Origin: Salinisphaera orenii subsp. halophila YIM 95161
GTDB lineage: Bacteria; Pseudomonadota; Gammaproteobacteria; Nevskiales; Salinisphaeraceae
NCBI RefSeq assembly: GCF_003732545.1
Contig: NZ_AYKF01000110.1
Coordinates: 50,286 to 114,285, forward strand
Reading direction: 5' to 3'
DNA: 64,000 bases
The notes under the pieces are model-generated. The model did no database searches and was not told the DNA's origin. It saw only the letters and a program-made list of their open reading frames with translations. Below are positions 38,312 to 50,102 of this stretch, piece after piece. Both the position numbers and the translations under genes were made by a program. Positions within the stretch are counted from its first letter, which is position 1, and each line of letters starts with the position of its first letter.

Positions 38312-38322
38312 GTTACGAACGC

Positions 38323-38360
38323 AAAAAAGGGGGCTGGAGCGATCCAGCCCCCTTTTTTTT
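38323..38360 (+). terminator. Rho-independent terminator after the cold shock gene
   Basis: A perfect stem (AAAAAAGGGGGCTGGA with TCCAGCCCCCTTTTTT) with a GCGA tetraloop ends in eight T. The A-run on the left also makes it usable from the opposite strand for the convergent PEGA gene. Confidence 0.93.
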
Positions 38361-38444
38361 GTCCGACACGAGCGCCGTGTGCGTCGTCCTGACGGCCGCG
38401 CGGTCCCGCCGGGTTTCGTGTCGGCGCCCGATTGAACCGGGTTT

Positions 38445-39059
38445 TCAGTAGTACCGATCCGCAATCGCGTTTGCGCCGGCGACCGCATCCGGGTGATCCA
38501 TGATCAGCCGGGACAGCGTGTCGATTCGGGTCGTCTCGTCCGGGTCGATGCCGAGCGCGTCCATCAGATTCGCGAACGTCTCGTTCGTTTCGGGGTTGCC
38601 CCGGGCCACCGCACGGCGCAGTTCATCGTAGATGACCACGACGTAGCGTTCGATCTGCTGTCGATCGTTCAGCATGCCCGCGCTGTCCTCGGGCGGTAGC
38701 GTCACGAAATACTGGTCGGGACTGTATTCGTAGACCGCGCCCGAGGCGAAGTCCGTCGTGGAGCCGAACAGCCCGCCGGTGATCAGATTGCCGAAGAACC
38801 ACGGCTCGGTCTTGGTTGCCAGCTCCTTCGTGACGGTCTTGTACCCCGCCAGTTCGAAGGTAAGCGTCTGATCGTCCTTTTTATCCAGGCGCGTACTGAC
38901 GGGCGTTTCGCCTATCGCCTTGCCGTCCACGCGTACCGTGGCGCCGCTCGGCTCGGATTCGAAAGACACGCTCTGGCTGGTTCCCCCGACGATGGTGGCG
39001 CAGGCCGCACAGAGCAGGCTGCCTGATATGACCAGGCAGGTCAGCATGGTTTGCTTCAT
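38445..39059 (-). CDS. PEGA domain lipoprotein
   Basis: The 204-residue protein begins MKQTMLTCLVISGSLLCAACAT, a lipoprotein signal with lipobox LCAAC, so it should be anchored by an N-acyl Cys. Next comes a PEGA-type surface domain (VSFESEPSGATVRVDGKAIGETPVST, FELAGYKTVTKEL). A C-terminal segment (RYVVVIYDELRRAVARGNPE onward) is unfamiliar. The ATG at 39059 is chosen because upstream in-frame codons encode only Arg/Pro-rich sequence. The gene is monocistronic and convergent with csp. Confidence 0.82.
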   Translation of the reverse strand: MKQTMLTCLVISGSLLCAACATIVGGTSQSVSFESEPSGATVRVDGKAIGETPVSTRLDKKDDQTLTFELAGYKTVTKELATKTEPWFFGNLITGGLFGSTTDFASGAVYEYSPDQYFVTLPPEDSAGMLNDRQQIERYVVVIYDELRRAVARGNPETNETFANLMDALGIDPDETTRIDTLSRLIMDHPDAVAGANAIADRYY

Positions 39060-39590
39060 TGGATTCCCCCGTTTTGGAAAGGCGTCTCGCGGGCATCCGG
39101 CGATGCTCGAACACGAGAGCGCGTCGTAGCGCCACGACGAATGTCGGCCGCTGCCGGGGGTATCGGCCGGTCGGTCGCGTGGTTGAGCCGAAAGCCGTTC
39201 TGCGCCGGACATGTCCGGGATTGGCACGACGGACGCCGCGGCGGATTCATGTGCCTGACCCGCACTGTTTCCCGTGACGCACCCGAAAGTGGCGGCGCAG
39301 CGCTGTGCGGCGGATCGGGGCACCCGCCAGACGGCGGCCGGACGTCGGGAACGGCAAGGGGACCGTTCAGTGGCGCTGCAATGCGAGGCCATGACACGCA
39401 TTGACCGGATACACCGGCGATGCGAGGCTCTCGCCTGACCTTCCACGGCGCCCGGCTCGCTGGCTTTGTGCGTGCCACCACCCGGCACGGGCTCGCGCTG
39501 TGATGGTAACTGGGGGACCGGGTGGGCGATTCCGGCCGGGTCGAGGTTTACGCAGGGCCGGTCGGCTCTCGCTCAGTCCAGCGAGTTTTC
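39060..39590. other. Gene-free spacer
   Basis: About 530 bases between the divergent PEGA lipoprotein and sulfotransferase genes. Only Arg-rich readings without motifs are present. No repeat, RNA or clear promoter was identified by eye. Confidence 0.4.
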
Positions 39591-40466
39591 ATGCACGCCA
39601 ACCGCCCGTTGTTCGTCGTCGGCTGCTCGCGCTCGGGCACGACGCTGGTGCAGTCGCTTCTGGCCACGAGCGATCGCCTGCTGGCGTTGCCGGAAACCAA
39701 CCGGCTCTATGCCGTCGCCGACGACCTGGATCGTCGTCGCTTCGGGCACGTGGGCGGCGTCCGTCGGGTGCTGCGGGATCGTCTTCGGGGACTGTACAAC
39801 CGCGCCGGTCTGACCCGGAAGTTCGACTGGTCCAAGAATGTGGACAAGCTGCCGCAGGCGCTGGGCGACGAAGTGCGGCGCCGAGGGCTGGGGCGGGAGC
39901 GCTCGATCGCGCGGATCTATACCCAGTTCGGCGAGATGCTCGACGCCGTGGCCGGCGACCGGCGCTGGGTCGAGAAAAGCCCGCAGAACATCTTCGTGCT
40001 GGACCTTATCGAGCGTCATTTCGCGCAGCCGCAGTTCGTGCACATCGTGCGGTCGCCGCTGGACAACATCGCCTCGCTCGTGGACGCCGCGCGCAAGTAT
40101 TCGACCTTCGGTGAGCGTTTCGGCGGCGCCAACGGTCTCGTCAAGGCCGTCCGGTACTACAACCGGGCGCTGTCCTGCTCGGTGGCCCGCCGCGGCGCCG
40201 ACGGGCATCTGATCCTGCGCTACGAGGCGCTGGCCGCGGATGTGGACCGCCATCTGAGGCGGCTGGAGGCGTTTCTGGGCCTGCCCGCCGATTCCTTGCA
40301 CCCGGTGTACGACACGACCGATATCGTCAAGGACCACGAGGTCTGGAAGCGCAACAGCCGTGCGATCCGGCCGGCGCCTTCCAAGGCGCACGAGGTGTTC
40401 ACCGCCGAGCAGATCGCCTACGTCGAGCGGCACGCGCTGGACCCGGATCGCTGGTTTCCCGTCTAG
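39591..40466 (+). CDS. Sulfotransferase family protein
   Basis: The 291-residue protein starts with the PAPS-binding loop LFVVGCSRSGTTLVQSLL, and has a second PAPS-contact region FVHIVRSPLDNIASL. It should transfer sulfate from PAPS to an acceptor such as a carbohydrate, lipid or peptide. The ATG at 39591 puts the P-loop at residue 8, as usual. No PAPS synthesis or polysaccharide genes adjoin, so the acceptor is unknown. Confidence 0.85.
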   Translation: MHANRPLFVVGCSRSGTTLVQSLLATSDRLLALPETNRLYAVADDLDRRRFGHVGGVRRVLRDRLRGLYNRAGLTRKFDWSKNVDKLPQALGDEVRRRGLGRERSIARIYTQFGEMLDAVAGDRRWVEKSPQNIFVLDLIERHFAQPQFVHIVRSPLDNIASLVDAARKYSTFGERFGGANGLVKAVRYYNRALSCSVARRGADGHLILRYEALAADVDRHLRRLEAFLGLPADSLHPVYDTTDIVKDHEVWKRNSRAIRPAPSKAHEVFTAEQIAYVERHALDPDRWFPV

Positions 40467-40620
40467 GGCATTTTGATCGCCGTGCACGGACCGGGCGTGT
40501 CGGCGGTGCTCGATCACGGTCGGCCGGTTGGTCGCGCGCTCGCTTTTGATGCCGGGCCGTCGCGCCGATCGCTCCGGCGTGATAGGAATACGGAACGATC
40601 ATTCGACTGCAGGAACGGCC

Positions 40621-41322
40621 ATGTTTCGATTCGACCGGCTTCGCACGTCGCGGCGCGCTCGCCGCGGCCGCCCCGGCTGCCTTAGCCTGGCGGTCTCGGC
40701 GCTGATCCTGTTGATGCTGGCGGGCACGGCGGCCGGGGCGGGCGAGAACACTGCGTCCGAGCCGTCGCGGACCATCGCCATGGTCGGCGCCGGCAACATG
40801 GGCCAGGCGCTGGGCACTCTCTGGGCGGCCGCCGGCTATCACGTGATATTCGCCACCCGGCATCCGGACGAGCTGGACGACGTGGTGGCCGCGGCCGGTC
40901 ACGGCGCCGAGGCCATGGCGGTGGGCGCCGCGGTGGAGCGCGCCGATATCGTCACGCTGGCGGTACCCTACGCCGCCGAGCCGTCGATCGCCGAGGCGCA
41001 CGGCGAGGCGATGGCCGGCAAGGTGCTGGTGAACGTGGACAACGCCTTCGCCCATCGCGACGGCGAGATCGCCGCCGAGGCCGAGGCGGTCGGGGAGGCG
41101 GTCTATTCGGCGCGCCTGTTCGAGGGCACCCGCTTCATCCGCGCCTTCAATCTCAAGGGTGCCGCCAGCTTTCCGTCGCCGGACGCGGTCGAGGCGGCCG
41201 ACTTCGAGATCCCCTGGACCACCAACGACGAATCCGTGCGCCCCATCGCCGAGGCGCTGATCGAGGCCACCGGCGGCACGCCGGTCTACGAAGGCGGCCT
41301 GGACAACGCGCGCGAATACTGA
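40621..41322 (+). CDS. NAD(P)-binding F420-dependent-oxidoreductase-like protein with signal peptide
   Basis: The 233-residue protein has an N-terminal basic stretch and hydrophobic signal (CLSLAVSALILLMLAGTAAGAG), then a Rossmann domain (TIAMVGAGNMGQALGTLWAAAGYHVIFATRHPDE) of the NADP oxidoreductase/F420-reductase family. Later motifs ADIVTLAVPYAA, VLVNVDNAF and FIRAFNLKG are typical. Export of a nucleotide-dependent enzyme is unusual; Tat transport after cofactor binding is possible, but the Arg pattern is not a clean twin-Arg motif. A shorter cytoplasmic product would need a start near residue 46. Confidence 0.78.
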   Translation: MFRFDRLRTSRRARRGRPGCLSLAVSALILLMLAGTAAGAGENTASEPSRTIAMVGAGNMGQALGTLWAAAGYHVIFATRHPDELDDVVAAAGHGAEAMAVGAAVERADIVTLAVPYAAEPSIAEAHGEAMAGKVLVNVDNAFAHRDGEIAAEAEAVGEAVYSARLFEGTRFIRAFNLKGAASFPSPDAVEAADFEIPWTTNDESVRPIAEALIEATGGTPVYEGGLDNAREY

Positions 41323-41343
41323 GCCCCGACGCGGGCGCGGTGA

Positions 41344-42228
41344 TCACTCGGGCGTGTCGGGCACGTCCGGACGCATGTCCATATAGGAGCGGTCGTTGAG
41401 CGTGCGGTAGACGCCCGCGATGTTCGGCGCCAGCCATTCGTCGTACATGCGCAGATCGTCGAAGGCGGGCAGGCGGATCTCGTCCTGCAGGGTGGCGAGC
41501 GACTTGCCCGCGAGCATGCCGTCGCGGACCCGGGTGTAGAGCTGTTCGAGGTAGTCGCGGTAGCGGGCGACGTCGGCCCGGCTGCCGGCCTCGGCGTGGC
41601 CGCCGACGAACAGATCGAAATCGGTGGCCAGAATCTCGTCGGTGCTGTCGATCATGCCCTGGATGTCGTAGCCCTTGAGATCCCGGTAGGGCATGCGGCC
41701 GAGCACGATCCAGTCGACCACGTGCATCACGTCGGCCGGCTGGAAGTGCATGCTGATCGAGCCGCGGCCGTTGTTCGCGCCGTGGTAGCGCAGATGCACC
41801 CGGGCGGCGCCGAGATGGAGCGTCATCTCGTCGTTGAACGTCAGCTCGGGGATGCGCGTGTCGGCGCGGGTGTGCACCAGATCGGCGCGCGCCAGCCGAT
41901 GGGCGACGAAGCGAACGCCCTCGCCGTCGAGCGCGCGACCGCCGTAGGTGTGGTCCATGTGGTTGTGGCTGTAGATCACGTAGCGCAGGGGCACGTCGAA
42001 GCGCGTCTCGAGTTCCCGCCCTAGCCAGGCGGCGGCCTCGGCGTCGATCGGGTCCGTGGCCACGATGCCGGCGTCGGTCACCATGAACACCGAACGGTAG
42101 TTGCCCGCCGTGAAACGGTAGACGTGGCCCTGCATGCGCTCGATCTCGTAGTCCGCGGCGCCGGCCGGGGCGAGCGGGACCAGCAGGCCGGCGAGCAGCG
42201 CCGCGGCGGCGATCAGTCGTGTCTTCAT
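41344..42228 (-). CDS. Exported MBL-fold metallo-hydrolase
   Basis: A 294-residue protein with a signal peptide (MKTRLIAAAALLAGLLVPLAPAGA) and the metallo-beta-lactamase fold. The zinc motif is HNHMDH, followed by DPIDAEAAAW upstream and LFVGGHAEAG downstream. Members include hydrolases of lactones, thioesters and sulfate esters; it lacks sequence features of true antibiotic-class B enzymes. It is convergent with the reductase gene, 21 bases apart. Confidence 0.88.
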   Translation of the reverse strand: MKTRLIAAAALLAGLLVPLAPAGAADYEIERMQGHVYRFTAGNYRSVFMVTDAGIVATDPIDAEAAAWLGRELETRFDVPLRYVIYSHNHMDHTYGGRALDGEGVRFVAHRLARADLVHTRADTRIPELTFNDEMTLHLGAARVHLRYHGANNGRGSISMHFQPADVMHVVDWIVLGRMPYRDLKGYDIQGMIDSTDEILATDFDLFVGGHAEAGSRADVARYRDYLEQLYTRVRDGMLAGKSLATLQDEIRLPAFDDLRMYDEWLAPNIAGVYRTLNDRSYMDMRPDVPDTPE

Positions 42229-42294
42229 GCACGGCGGGCGGTGGGCATCATGGCCCGGAGTATGCCAGCGCGGCGCGCGTGCCGCGGTGGACGC

Positions 42295-43188
42295 CTACTG
42301 CAGCGTGGGCGAGGGTGCGTCGGGGTCCTCGATCAGCGCCTCCACATCGGTCGGGCTGAAGGTGTAGACCGTGTTGCAGAAGTGGCACTGGGTTTCGAGC
42401 TCGCCCTGTTCGGCGATCACGCTGCGCAGCTCCTCGGCACCGAGCTGGTGCAGGGCGCGGCCGAAACGCGCGCGCGAACAGGTGCAGCGAAAGATCACCG
42501 GCGCCGGCTCGAACAGCCGCGGCACCTCCTCGTGGAACAGCCGGTAGAGCACCTGCCGGGGCTCCAGCGCGGTCAGTTCCGAGGCGGTGATGGTGGCGGC
42601 GAGATGGTTGATGCGGTCCCAGGCCTCCGGGTCGGCGGTGGTCTCGGCCGCCGGCAGCTTCTGGATCAGCAGGCCGGCGGCCCGATGCGCGTCCGTGGCC
42701 AGCCAGAGCCGGGTCGGCAGCTGCTCGGACTGGGCGAAATAGTTCTCGAGACAGCCGGCGATGGTGCCCGCGGCCAGGTCGACGATGCCCTGGTAGCGCT
42801 GGCCGTCCTCCGGATCGAGCGTGATCACCACACGGCCGTCGCCGACCAGTGCGGCCAGGGTCGGCTCGTCGAGCGCGGCCACCGCCGCGTCGTCGAACCG
42901 GGCGATGCCGCGCAGCCGCTGGGCGCTCTCGGTGCTGCCCGGGTTGGACTCGGCCATGAGCAGCGACAGCGCACCGTTGCCGCGGATCTCGATGCTCAGC
43001 GTGCCGTCGAGTTTGACCGTCGCGGTCAGCAGCGCGCAGGCGGCCAGCAGCTCGCCGAGCTGGCGTTCGATCGGCGCCGGATAGTCGTGGCGCGCGATGG
43101 CGTCCTGATAGGTCGCCTCCAGCTGCGTGATCTCGCCGCGCACCGGCGTGTCGTCGAACAGGAAGCGTTGCAGATGATCGGCGGGCAT
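42295..43188 (-). CDS. hslO: Redox-regulated chaperone Hsp33
   Basis: Hsp33 is a holdase activated by oxidative unfolding. The 297-residue protein has the N-terminal core and the C-terminal zinc switch with C-x-C (FRCTCSRARFG) and C-x-x-C (ETQCHFCNTVY) motifs. The GGAT-like hinge of the family (here TDPEAWDRINHLAAT region) is present. The ATG at 43188 fits. It is alone on minus; the 396-base gap upstream holds its promoter. Confidence 0.95.
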   Translation of the reverse strand: MPADHLQRFLFDDTPVRGEITQLEATYQDAIARHDYPAPIERQLGELLAACALLTATVKLDGTLSIEIRGNGALSLLMAESNPGSTESAQRLRGIARFDDAAVAALDEPTLAALVGDGRVVITLDPEDGQRYQGIVDLAAGTIAGCLENYFAQSEQLPTRLWLATDAHRAAGLLIQKLPAAETTADPEAWDRINHLAATITASELTALEPRQVLYRLFHEEVPRLFEPAPVIFRCTCSRARFGRALHQLGAEELRSVIAEQGELETQCHFCNTVYTFSPTDVEALIEDPDAPSPTLQ

Positions 43189-43584
43189 GGCGGCACTCGT
43201 CTCGGATGTGAACGGGAAATGTGCGCTCGGGACGTCGGTTTCAACTCGGGACGCGGTGTGGTCTCGACCGCGCTGCTCGTGTGGCCGGTTTCCGCCCGGA
43301 TCGTGGCCGCGATGTCAGTGTAGCGTCGTTTGCCCGCCTGGCCGTGGCGTACGGCTGCAAATGCAAGGGCGCGCATCGCCCGGTCTCGCTCGCTCGCGGC
43401 GAACGCGACAACGACGGCCTCTTTGTCGGCCTGGCTTGCGGTCGGTCCGGGCCCTGCGGAGCCCGGACGCGCGCCGTGCCGTATGGCACCGGTTATGCAT
43501 GATGAAATCGGGCACGGCCGTGGCGCCAGGAGTGCGCGAATGGTGCCCCGAAGGTCGCGGCAGCAGGTCCGGGAGGTCACGCTC
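43189..43584. other. Spacer upstream of hslO and the hypothetical gene
   Basis: About 400 GC-rich bases between divergent genes. No protein, RNA gene or repeat could be supported; readings are Arg/Pro-rich only. Confidence 0.4.
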
Positions 43585-43941
43585 ATGAGCCATTGTCAGC
43601 ACTCGATGCAGAATCGCAACAACGCGACGATCGCGCGTCACGCCGAGGATCTGCGCCGCCTCTGCGGCATGACCTCGTACACGCGCGTGCTGGCCGAGGC
43701 GGTCGCGATACGGGGTCTTGCGCCGGCGACGGTGCCGCAGGCACTGGCGATCCTCGGTCTGCCCCGCGTCACGACGACCGGCACGCTGCTGGCCGACGGG
43801 CGCGGCTGGGTGAGCCGCGTGGTGCATTATCACGACGACGGCCGCGAGGTCGCGCGCTGGCTGGCCGGCCGCGAACTGCTGCTGGTGCTGTGCTGTCCGC
43901 CGCGCCGCTTCGCCGCCTACGAACTCGCGGCCACGGCCTGA
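43585..43941 (+). CDS. Hypothetical protein
   Basis: A predicted 118-residue protein I do not recognise. The ATG at 43585 is preceded by GGGAGG at 8 bases, which strongly supports it over longer upstream starts. The sequence starts SHCQHSMQNRNN and is mostly hydrophilic, with a Leu/Val-rich strand near the end (GRELLLVLCCPP). It is 103 bases upstream of the cytochrome b561 gene, with no clear shared role. Confidence 0.6.
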   Translation: MSHCQHSMQNRNNATIARHAEDLRRLCGMTSYTRVLAEAVAIRGLAPATVPQALAILGLPRVTTTGTLLADGRGWVSRVVHYHDDGREVARWLAGRELLLVLCCPPRRFAAYELAATA

Positions 43942-44044
43942 GGCCTTTGTCGCCCGCGGCGGTGACCCTCGGGCGATCGTCGCGCTGCAACGACGGCGCG
44001 CGCCGCGGCGTAGACTGATACAGGCCCCAAGCCGGAGATTGGTC

Positions 44045-44575
44045 ATGTCGATGCCGCAGGAGGCGGGCTACCACCCGCTCGCCCGTTGCTTTCACTGGCT
44101 CGTCGCCGTGCTCGTCTTCGCAGTCTGGCCGCTGGGCGCGCTGATCTCGGTGGTGGGCGACGACGTCCGGACCGGCTTCTATTTCTGGCACGAATCGCTG
44201 GGCTTCGTCGTGCTCTGGCTGATGCTGGCGCGTCTGTGCGTGCGCTTTCTCACCACCACGCCGGGCTCGCCGGCAGGCCTGCCGCGCGCTCTGGCGGGGC
44301 TGGCCCACGCCAACCAGTGGGCGCTCTATCTCGTGTTGATCGCGCAGCCGGTGGTGGGTTTTCTGGCCACCAACGCACACGGTTTTCCGCTGGACTGGTT
44401 CGGGCTGGGCACGGTGCCGAGCCCGGTGGGCGAGTCGCCGGCGCTGGCCGAGACGCTGTCGGCGATCCACTACTGGCTCGCCTGGGCAGTCCTGGCGCTC
44501 GTGGGCCTGCATGTGGCCGGGGTGCTGTATCACCGCGTGATCCGGCACGACGGGGTGCTCGCGCGCATGACCTGA
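44045..44575 (+). CDS. Cytochrome b561 family protein
   Basis: The 176-residue membrane protein has four hydrophobic helices and family His residues in CFHWLVAVLVF, FWHESLGFVVL, IHYWLAWAVLALVGLHVAG, consistent with two b-type hemes. It should move electrons within the inner membrane, probably from quinol to an oxidant. GGAG lies 8 bases before the ATG. It stands alone. Confidence 0.88.
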   Translation: MSMPQEAGYHPLARCFHWLVAVLVFAVWPLGALISVVGDDVRTGFYFWHESLGFVVLWLMLARLCVRFLTTTPGSPAGLPRALAGLAHANQWALYLVLIAQPVVGFLATNAHGFPLDWFGLGTVPSPVGESPALAETLSAIHYWLAWAVLALVGLHVAGVLYHRVIRHDGVLARMT

Positions 44576-44712
44576 GTGTGGCCGTTGCTCGTGGCGGCCG
44601 CGTCACCGGGCGGGTTGCGGAAAATCCGGATTGTTGGCGGACCGAACGCCTGCGACGGTAACGCTCCGTCCGGCTACCCACCGGCCATGACACGCGCCGC
44701 CACGGGGGCCGC

Positions 44713-45690
44713 TTGCCCAAGAACATCGTCATCTGCTGCGACGGCACGAACAGTCAGTTCGGCGGCGTGAACACCAACGTCGCCCATCTGTTCGATTCGC
44801 TGGCGCCCGACGGGCCGAAGCAGTGCGCCTGCTACGAGCCCGGGGTGGGCACCTTCGGCGCCGACTTCTTTTCGCTGAACGTCGGGCGCACGCTCGGCAA
44901 GGCGCTGGGCGCGGCGTTCGGCTACGGCATCAAGCAGAACCTGACGCGGGTGTATCGCTATCTCGTGGACACCTACGAGCCGGGCGACCGATTGTTCGTG
45001 TTCGGCTTCAGCCGTGGTGCCTTCACCGCGCGCTCGCTGGCGTCGCTGGTGGATCAGTGCGGGGTGCTCGATCGCGCCGGTCGCGATCGCGCGGGCGCGG
45101 TGGTGGCCGCCTACCTCGACGGCGACGATATCGCGGACGCGCGTCGGCGCACGGGCCCGGTCGCGGGCTGTGCCCCGCACTTCGTCGGCGTGTGGGAGAC
45201 GGTGGGTGCGCTTGGCCTGCTGCTCCGGCTGCGGCGTTTTCACGACAACCGCCTGAGTCCGGGCGTGACGCATGCGGTGCAAGCGCTGGCCATCGATGAG
45301 AGACGCCGCAGTTTCGCGCCCACGCTCTGGGACGAGCGCCGGCTGGCGTCGGGGCAGCGGGTGCGCCAGTGCTGGTTCGCCGGCGTGCACAGCGACATCG
45401 GTGGCGGCTATGTCGACCGCGATCTGGCCGACATCACGCTGCGCTGGATACTGGCCGAGGCCGAGTCCGCAGGCCTGCGGGTATCCCCGGACGCCCGTGC
45501 GCGTCTGCAGGGGAATCCGGCGGGACGGCTGCACGATTCGTATCGCGGGTTCTGGCGATTGCTCGGCACGCATGTGCGCCGTATCGCAGCGGATGCCTGT
45601 ATCCATGTCTCGGTCGCCCGGCGTCTGGCACGCCGGCCCGACTACCGCCCCGCCAACCTGCCGGAGCGCGCGCGACCGCCCGCGCCGTGA
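44713..45690 (+). CDS. DUF2235 alpha/beta hydrolase
   Basis: The 325-residue protein belongs to DUF2235: it begins PKNIVICCDGTNSQFG, and the nucleophile elbow is GFSRGAFTARSL with catalytic Ser, followed by FVGVWETVGALG and WFAGVHSDIGGGY. Some members are type VI secretion phospholipase effectors (Tle1-like), others have housekeeping or unknown roles. There are no VgrG, PAAR or immunity genes next door and no secretion signal, so a T6SS role is not supported. The start is TTG at 44713. Confidence 0.85.
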   Translation: MPKNIVICCDGTNSQFGGVNTNVAHLFDSLAPDGPKQCACYEPGVGTFGADFFSLNVGRTLGKALGAAFGYGIKQNLTRVYRYLVDTYEPGDRLFVFGFSRGAFTARSLASLVDQCGVLDRAGRDRAGAVVAAYLDGDDIADARRRTGPVAGCAPHFVGVWETVGALGLLLRLRRFHDNRLSPGVTHAVQALAIDERRRSFAPTLWDERRLASGQRVRQCWFAGVHSDIGGGYVDRDLADITLRWILAEAESAGLRVSPDARARLQGNPAGRLHDSYRGFWRLLGTHVRRIAADACIHVSVARRLARRPDYRPANLPERARPPAP

Positions 45691-45727
45691 GCACCGCGGC
45701 CGGCGGTCCGGCCGCGGCGGCGCACGC

Positions 45728-48448
<2,721 letters not shown>

Positions 48449-48569
48449 GAAGACCCTCGTCGGGGCGGCTGCGCTAACGGCACCGCCGTGAAACGTCACG
48501 CCCGGCGCGCGCGAGGCGCGGCGGCCGGGCGGCTTGAAATGACGCGCGGCTGCTGCCGCGCGATGGTTC
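48449..48569 (-). other. Spacer between the two metH genes with two hairpins
   Basis: Within 121 bases are two stem-loops: GCCCGGC/GCCGGGC (48500-48530) and a perfect 8-base CGCGCGGC/GCCGCGCG with a TGCT loop (48543-48562). No T-run follows, so they are not simple terminators. They may stabilise or process the bicistronic mRNA. Confidence 0.5.
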
Positions 48570-49625
48570 TCAGGCCGATGCGGTGAACGGCTCGAGACCC
48601 GACAGGCGCATCGCGCGCTTGATCTCGGGACGCTGGCGTGGCGTCTTGCCCGCGACCGCATCGGCGATCGCGCCGATATGCTCGGGTGTGGAGCCGCAGC
48701 AGCCCCCGGCCATGTTGAGCAGACCCGATTCCGCCCATTCGCCGATGTGCTCGGCCATCTCGTCCGGCTGCAGGTCGTACTCGCCGAACTCGTTGGGCAG
48801 GCCCGCGTTCGGGTAGGCGTGCGTGTAGCAGGGCGTGATCCGCGACATCTCCTCGACGTACTGGCGCAGCGCGTCCGGGCCCAGCGCGCAGTTCAGGCCC
48901 ATGGTCAGCGGCCGGGCGTGGGCGACCGAGTTGTAGAAGGCCTCGGTAGTCTGGCCCGAGAGCGTGCGGCCCGAGGCGTCGGTGATCGTGCCCGAGATCA
49001 TCAGCGGCACGTCGATGTCGCGCTCGCGCAGGAGCCGGCGATAGGCGTAGATCGCGGCCTTGGCGTTGAGTGTGTCGAAGATCGTCTCCATCAGGATGAT
49101 GTCGACGCCGCCCTCGAGCAGGGCCTCGGCGGCCTCGCCGTAGGCCTGGGCCAGCTCGTTGAAGTCGGTGTTGCGCTTGCCGGGGTCGTTGACGTCCGGC
49201 GAGATCGAGGCGGTGCGGTTGGTCGGGCCGATCACCCCGGCGACGAAGCGCGGCCGCTCCTCGGTGCTGTATTCGTCGGCGACCTCGCGCGCGATCCGGG
49301 CCCCCTCGCGATTGAGTTCCGCCGCCAGGTCCTCCATGTGATAGTCGGCCTGGGCGATGGTCGTCGAGGAGAAGGTGTTGGTCGTGATGATGTCCGACCC
49401 GGCCTCGGCATACGCCGAGCTGATCTCGTGGATGAGGTCCGGATAGGTCAGCGTCAGCAGGTCGTTGTTACCCTTGAGATCGCTGTCCCAGTCGGCAAAG
49501 CGCTCGCCGCGATACTCGGACTCGTCCGGATCGTGGTTCTGGATCATGGTGCCCATGGCGCCGTCCAGCACCAGAATCCGGTCGGCGAGTGCGGCGTGCA
49601 GCAGCTCGTTTCGCTGGTCGCTCAT
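48570..49625 (-). CDS. metH: Homocysteine S-methyltransferase subunit of split methionine synthase
   Basis: A 351-residue protein matching the N-terminal homocysteine-binding module of MetH. It begins [16 protein letters not shown] and includes [13 protein letters not shown]. The zinc-binding Cys residues occur in [10 protein letters not shown] and [11 protein letters not shown]. It should hold homocysteine for methylation by the downstream cobalamin subunit. The ATG at 49625 fits the family; an upstream in-frame extension is non-conserved. A 22-base near-palindrome precedes it and may control the pair. Confidence 0.94.
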   Translation of the reverse strand: MSDQRNELLHAALADRILVLDGAMGTMIQNHDPDESEYRGERFADWDSDLKGNNDLLTLTYPDLIHEISSAYAEAGSDIITTNTFSSTTIAQADYHMEDLAAELNREGARIAREVADEYSTEERPRFVAGVIGPTNRTASISPDVNDPGKRNTDFNELAQAYGEAAEALLEGGVDIILMETIFDTLNAKAAIYAYRRLLRERDIDVPLMISGTITDASGRTLSGQTTEAFYNSVAHARPLTMGLNCALGPDALRQYVEEMSRITPCYTHAYPNAGLPNEFGEYDLQPDEMAEHIGEWAESGLLNMAGGCCGSTPEHIGAIADAVAGKTPRQRPEIKRAMRLSGLEPFTASA

Positions 49626-49660
49626 GTAACAGATGTCGCGAAGTGAGGCCACACAGTATA

Positions 49661-49682
49661 TCCGCTTATCCGGATAGGCGGA
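49661..49682. promoter_or_regulatory. Near-palindromic operator candidate before split metH
   Basis: A 22-base imperfect inverted repeat (TCCGCTTATCC with GGATAGGCGGA, overlapping centre) lies 36 bases upstream of the homocysteine subunit ATG, in a locally AT-rich promoter-like stretch. This is the usual form of a dimeric repressor site. A regulator of sulfur-amino-acid genes is a reasonable guess, but I cannot name it. Confidence 0.45.
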
Positions 49683-49744
49683 AAATCGGGCCGGAATCGC
49701 CGACCCGTGTCGGCGCCGGCTTGACGCCGTCAAGCGCGCTATCT

Positions 49745-49960
49745 AGGCTCTTCCACGCTACAGGTATCCGCGGCCGAGCTGCCGCGGATCGAAACGGGAA
49801 GCCGGTGCGTCGCGCGCCCAGCGTGCAGACAAGGCCGGCGCTGCCCCCGCAACGGTAAGCGAGTCAGCGTCACCGCATGGGCCACTGGGCATCCGCCCGG
49901 GAAGGCGCGGCAGACGGGCGAAAGCCGCTCGCAAGCCCGGAGACCGGCCTGTCGCTTGGG
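49745..49960 (+). promoter_or_regulatory. Cobalamin riboswitch upstream of btuB
   Basis: The leader before btuB has the ordered conserved blocks of the AdoCbl/cobalamin riboswitch: GAAACGGGAAGCCGGTG near 49790; the GC-rich GCTGCCCCCGCAACGGTAA near 49840; CACTGGG...GGGAAGGCG near 49880-49908; and the B12-box-like GCCCGGAGACCGGCCTG near 49935-49950. It should bind cobalamin and lower btuB-operon expression when B12 is plentiful. About 140 bases separate it from the btuB ATG, room for an expression platform. Limits are approximate. Confidence 0.92.
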
Positions 49961-50102
49961 GTGACGGCATCGCGGCGGGCGATGGTCGGCTGATGGGCGC
50001 CCCGCGAGCATGCGGACTCGCGCCCGTTTTCCGGTTTTCTCCGATCGCGGCCGCGCCGTTTTCCGGCGCGCGGGTGCGCGCGTCCCAGTTCAGGGGGAAC
50101 CG

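Noticed and set aside
44713..45690. Type VI secretion effector island
   Set aside because: Only a DUF2235 hydrolase is present; no vgrG, PAAR, hcp or immunity gene adjoins.
49626..49745. SAH or SAM riboswitch before metH
   Set aside because: I could not find the conserved blocks; only the short palindrome is evident.
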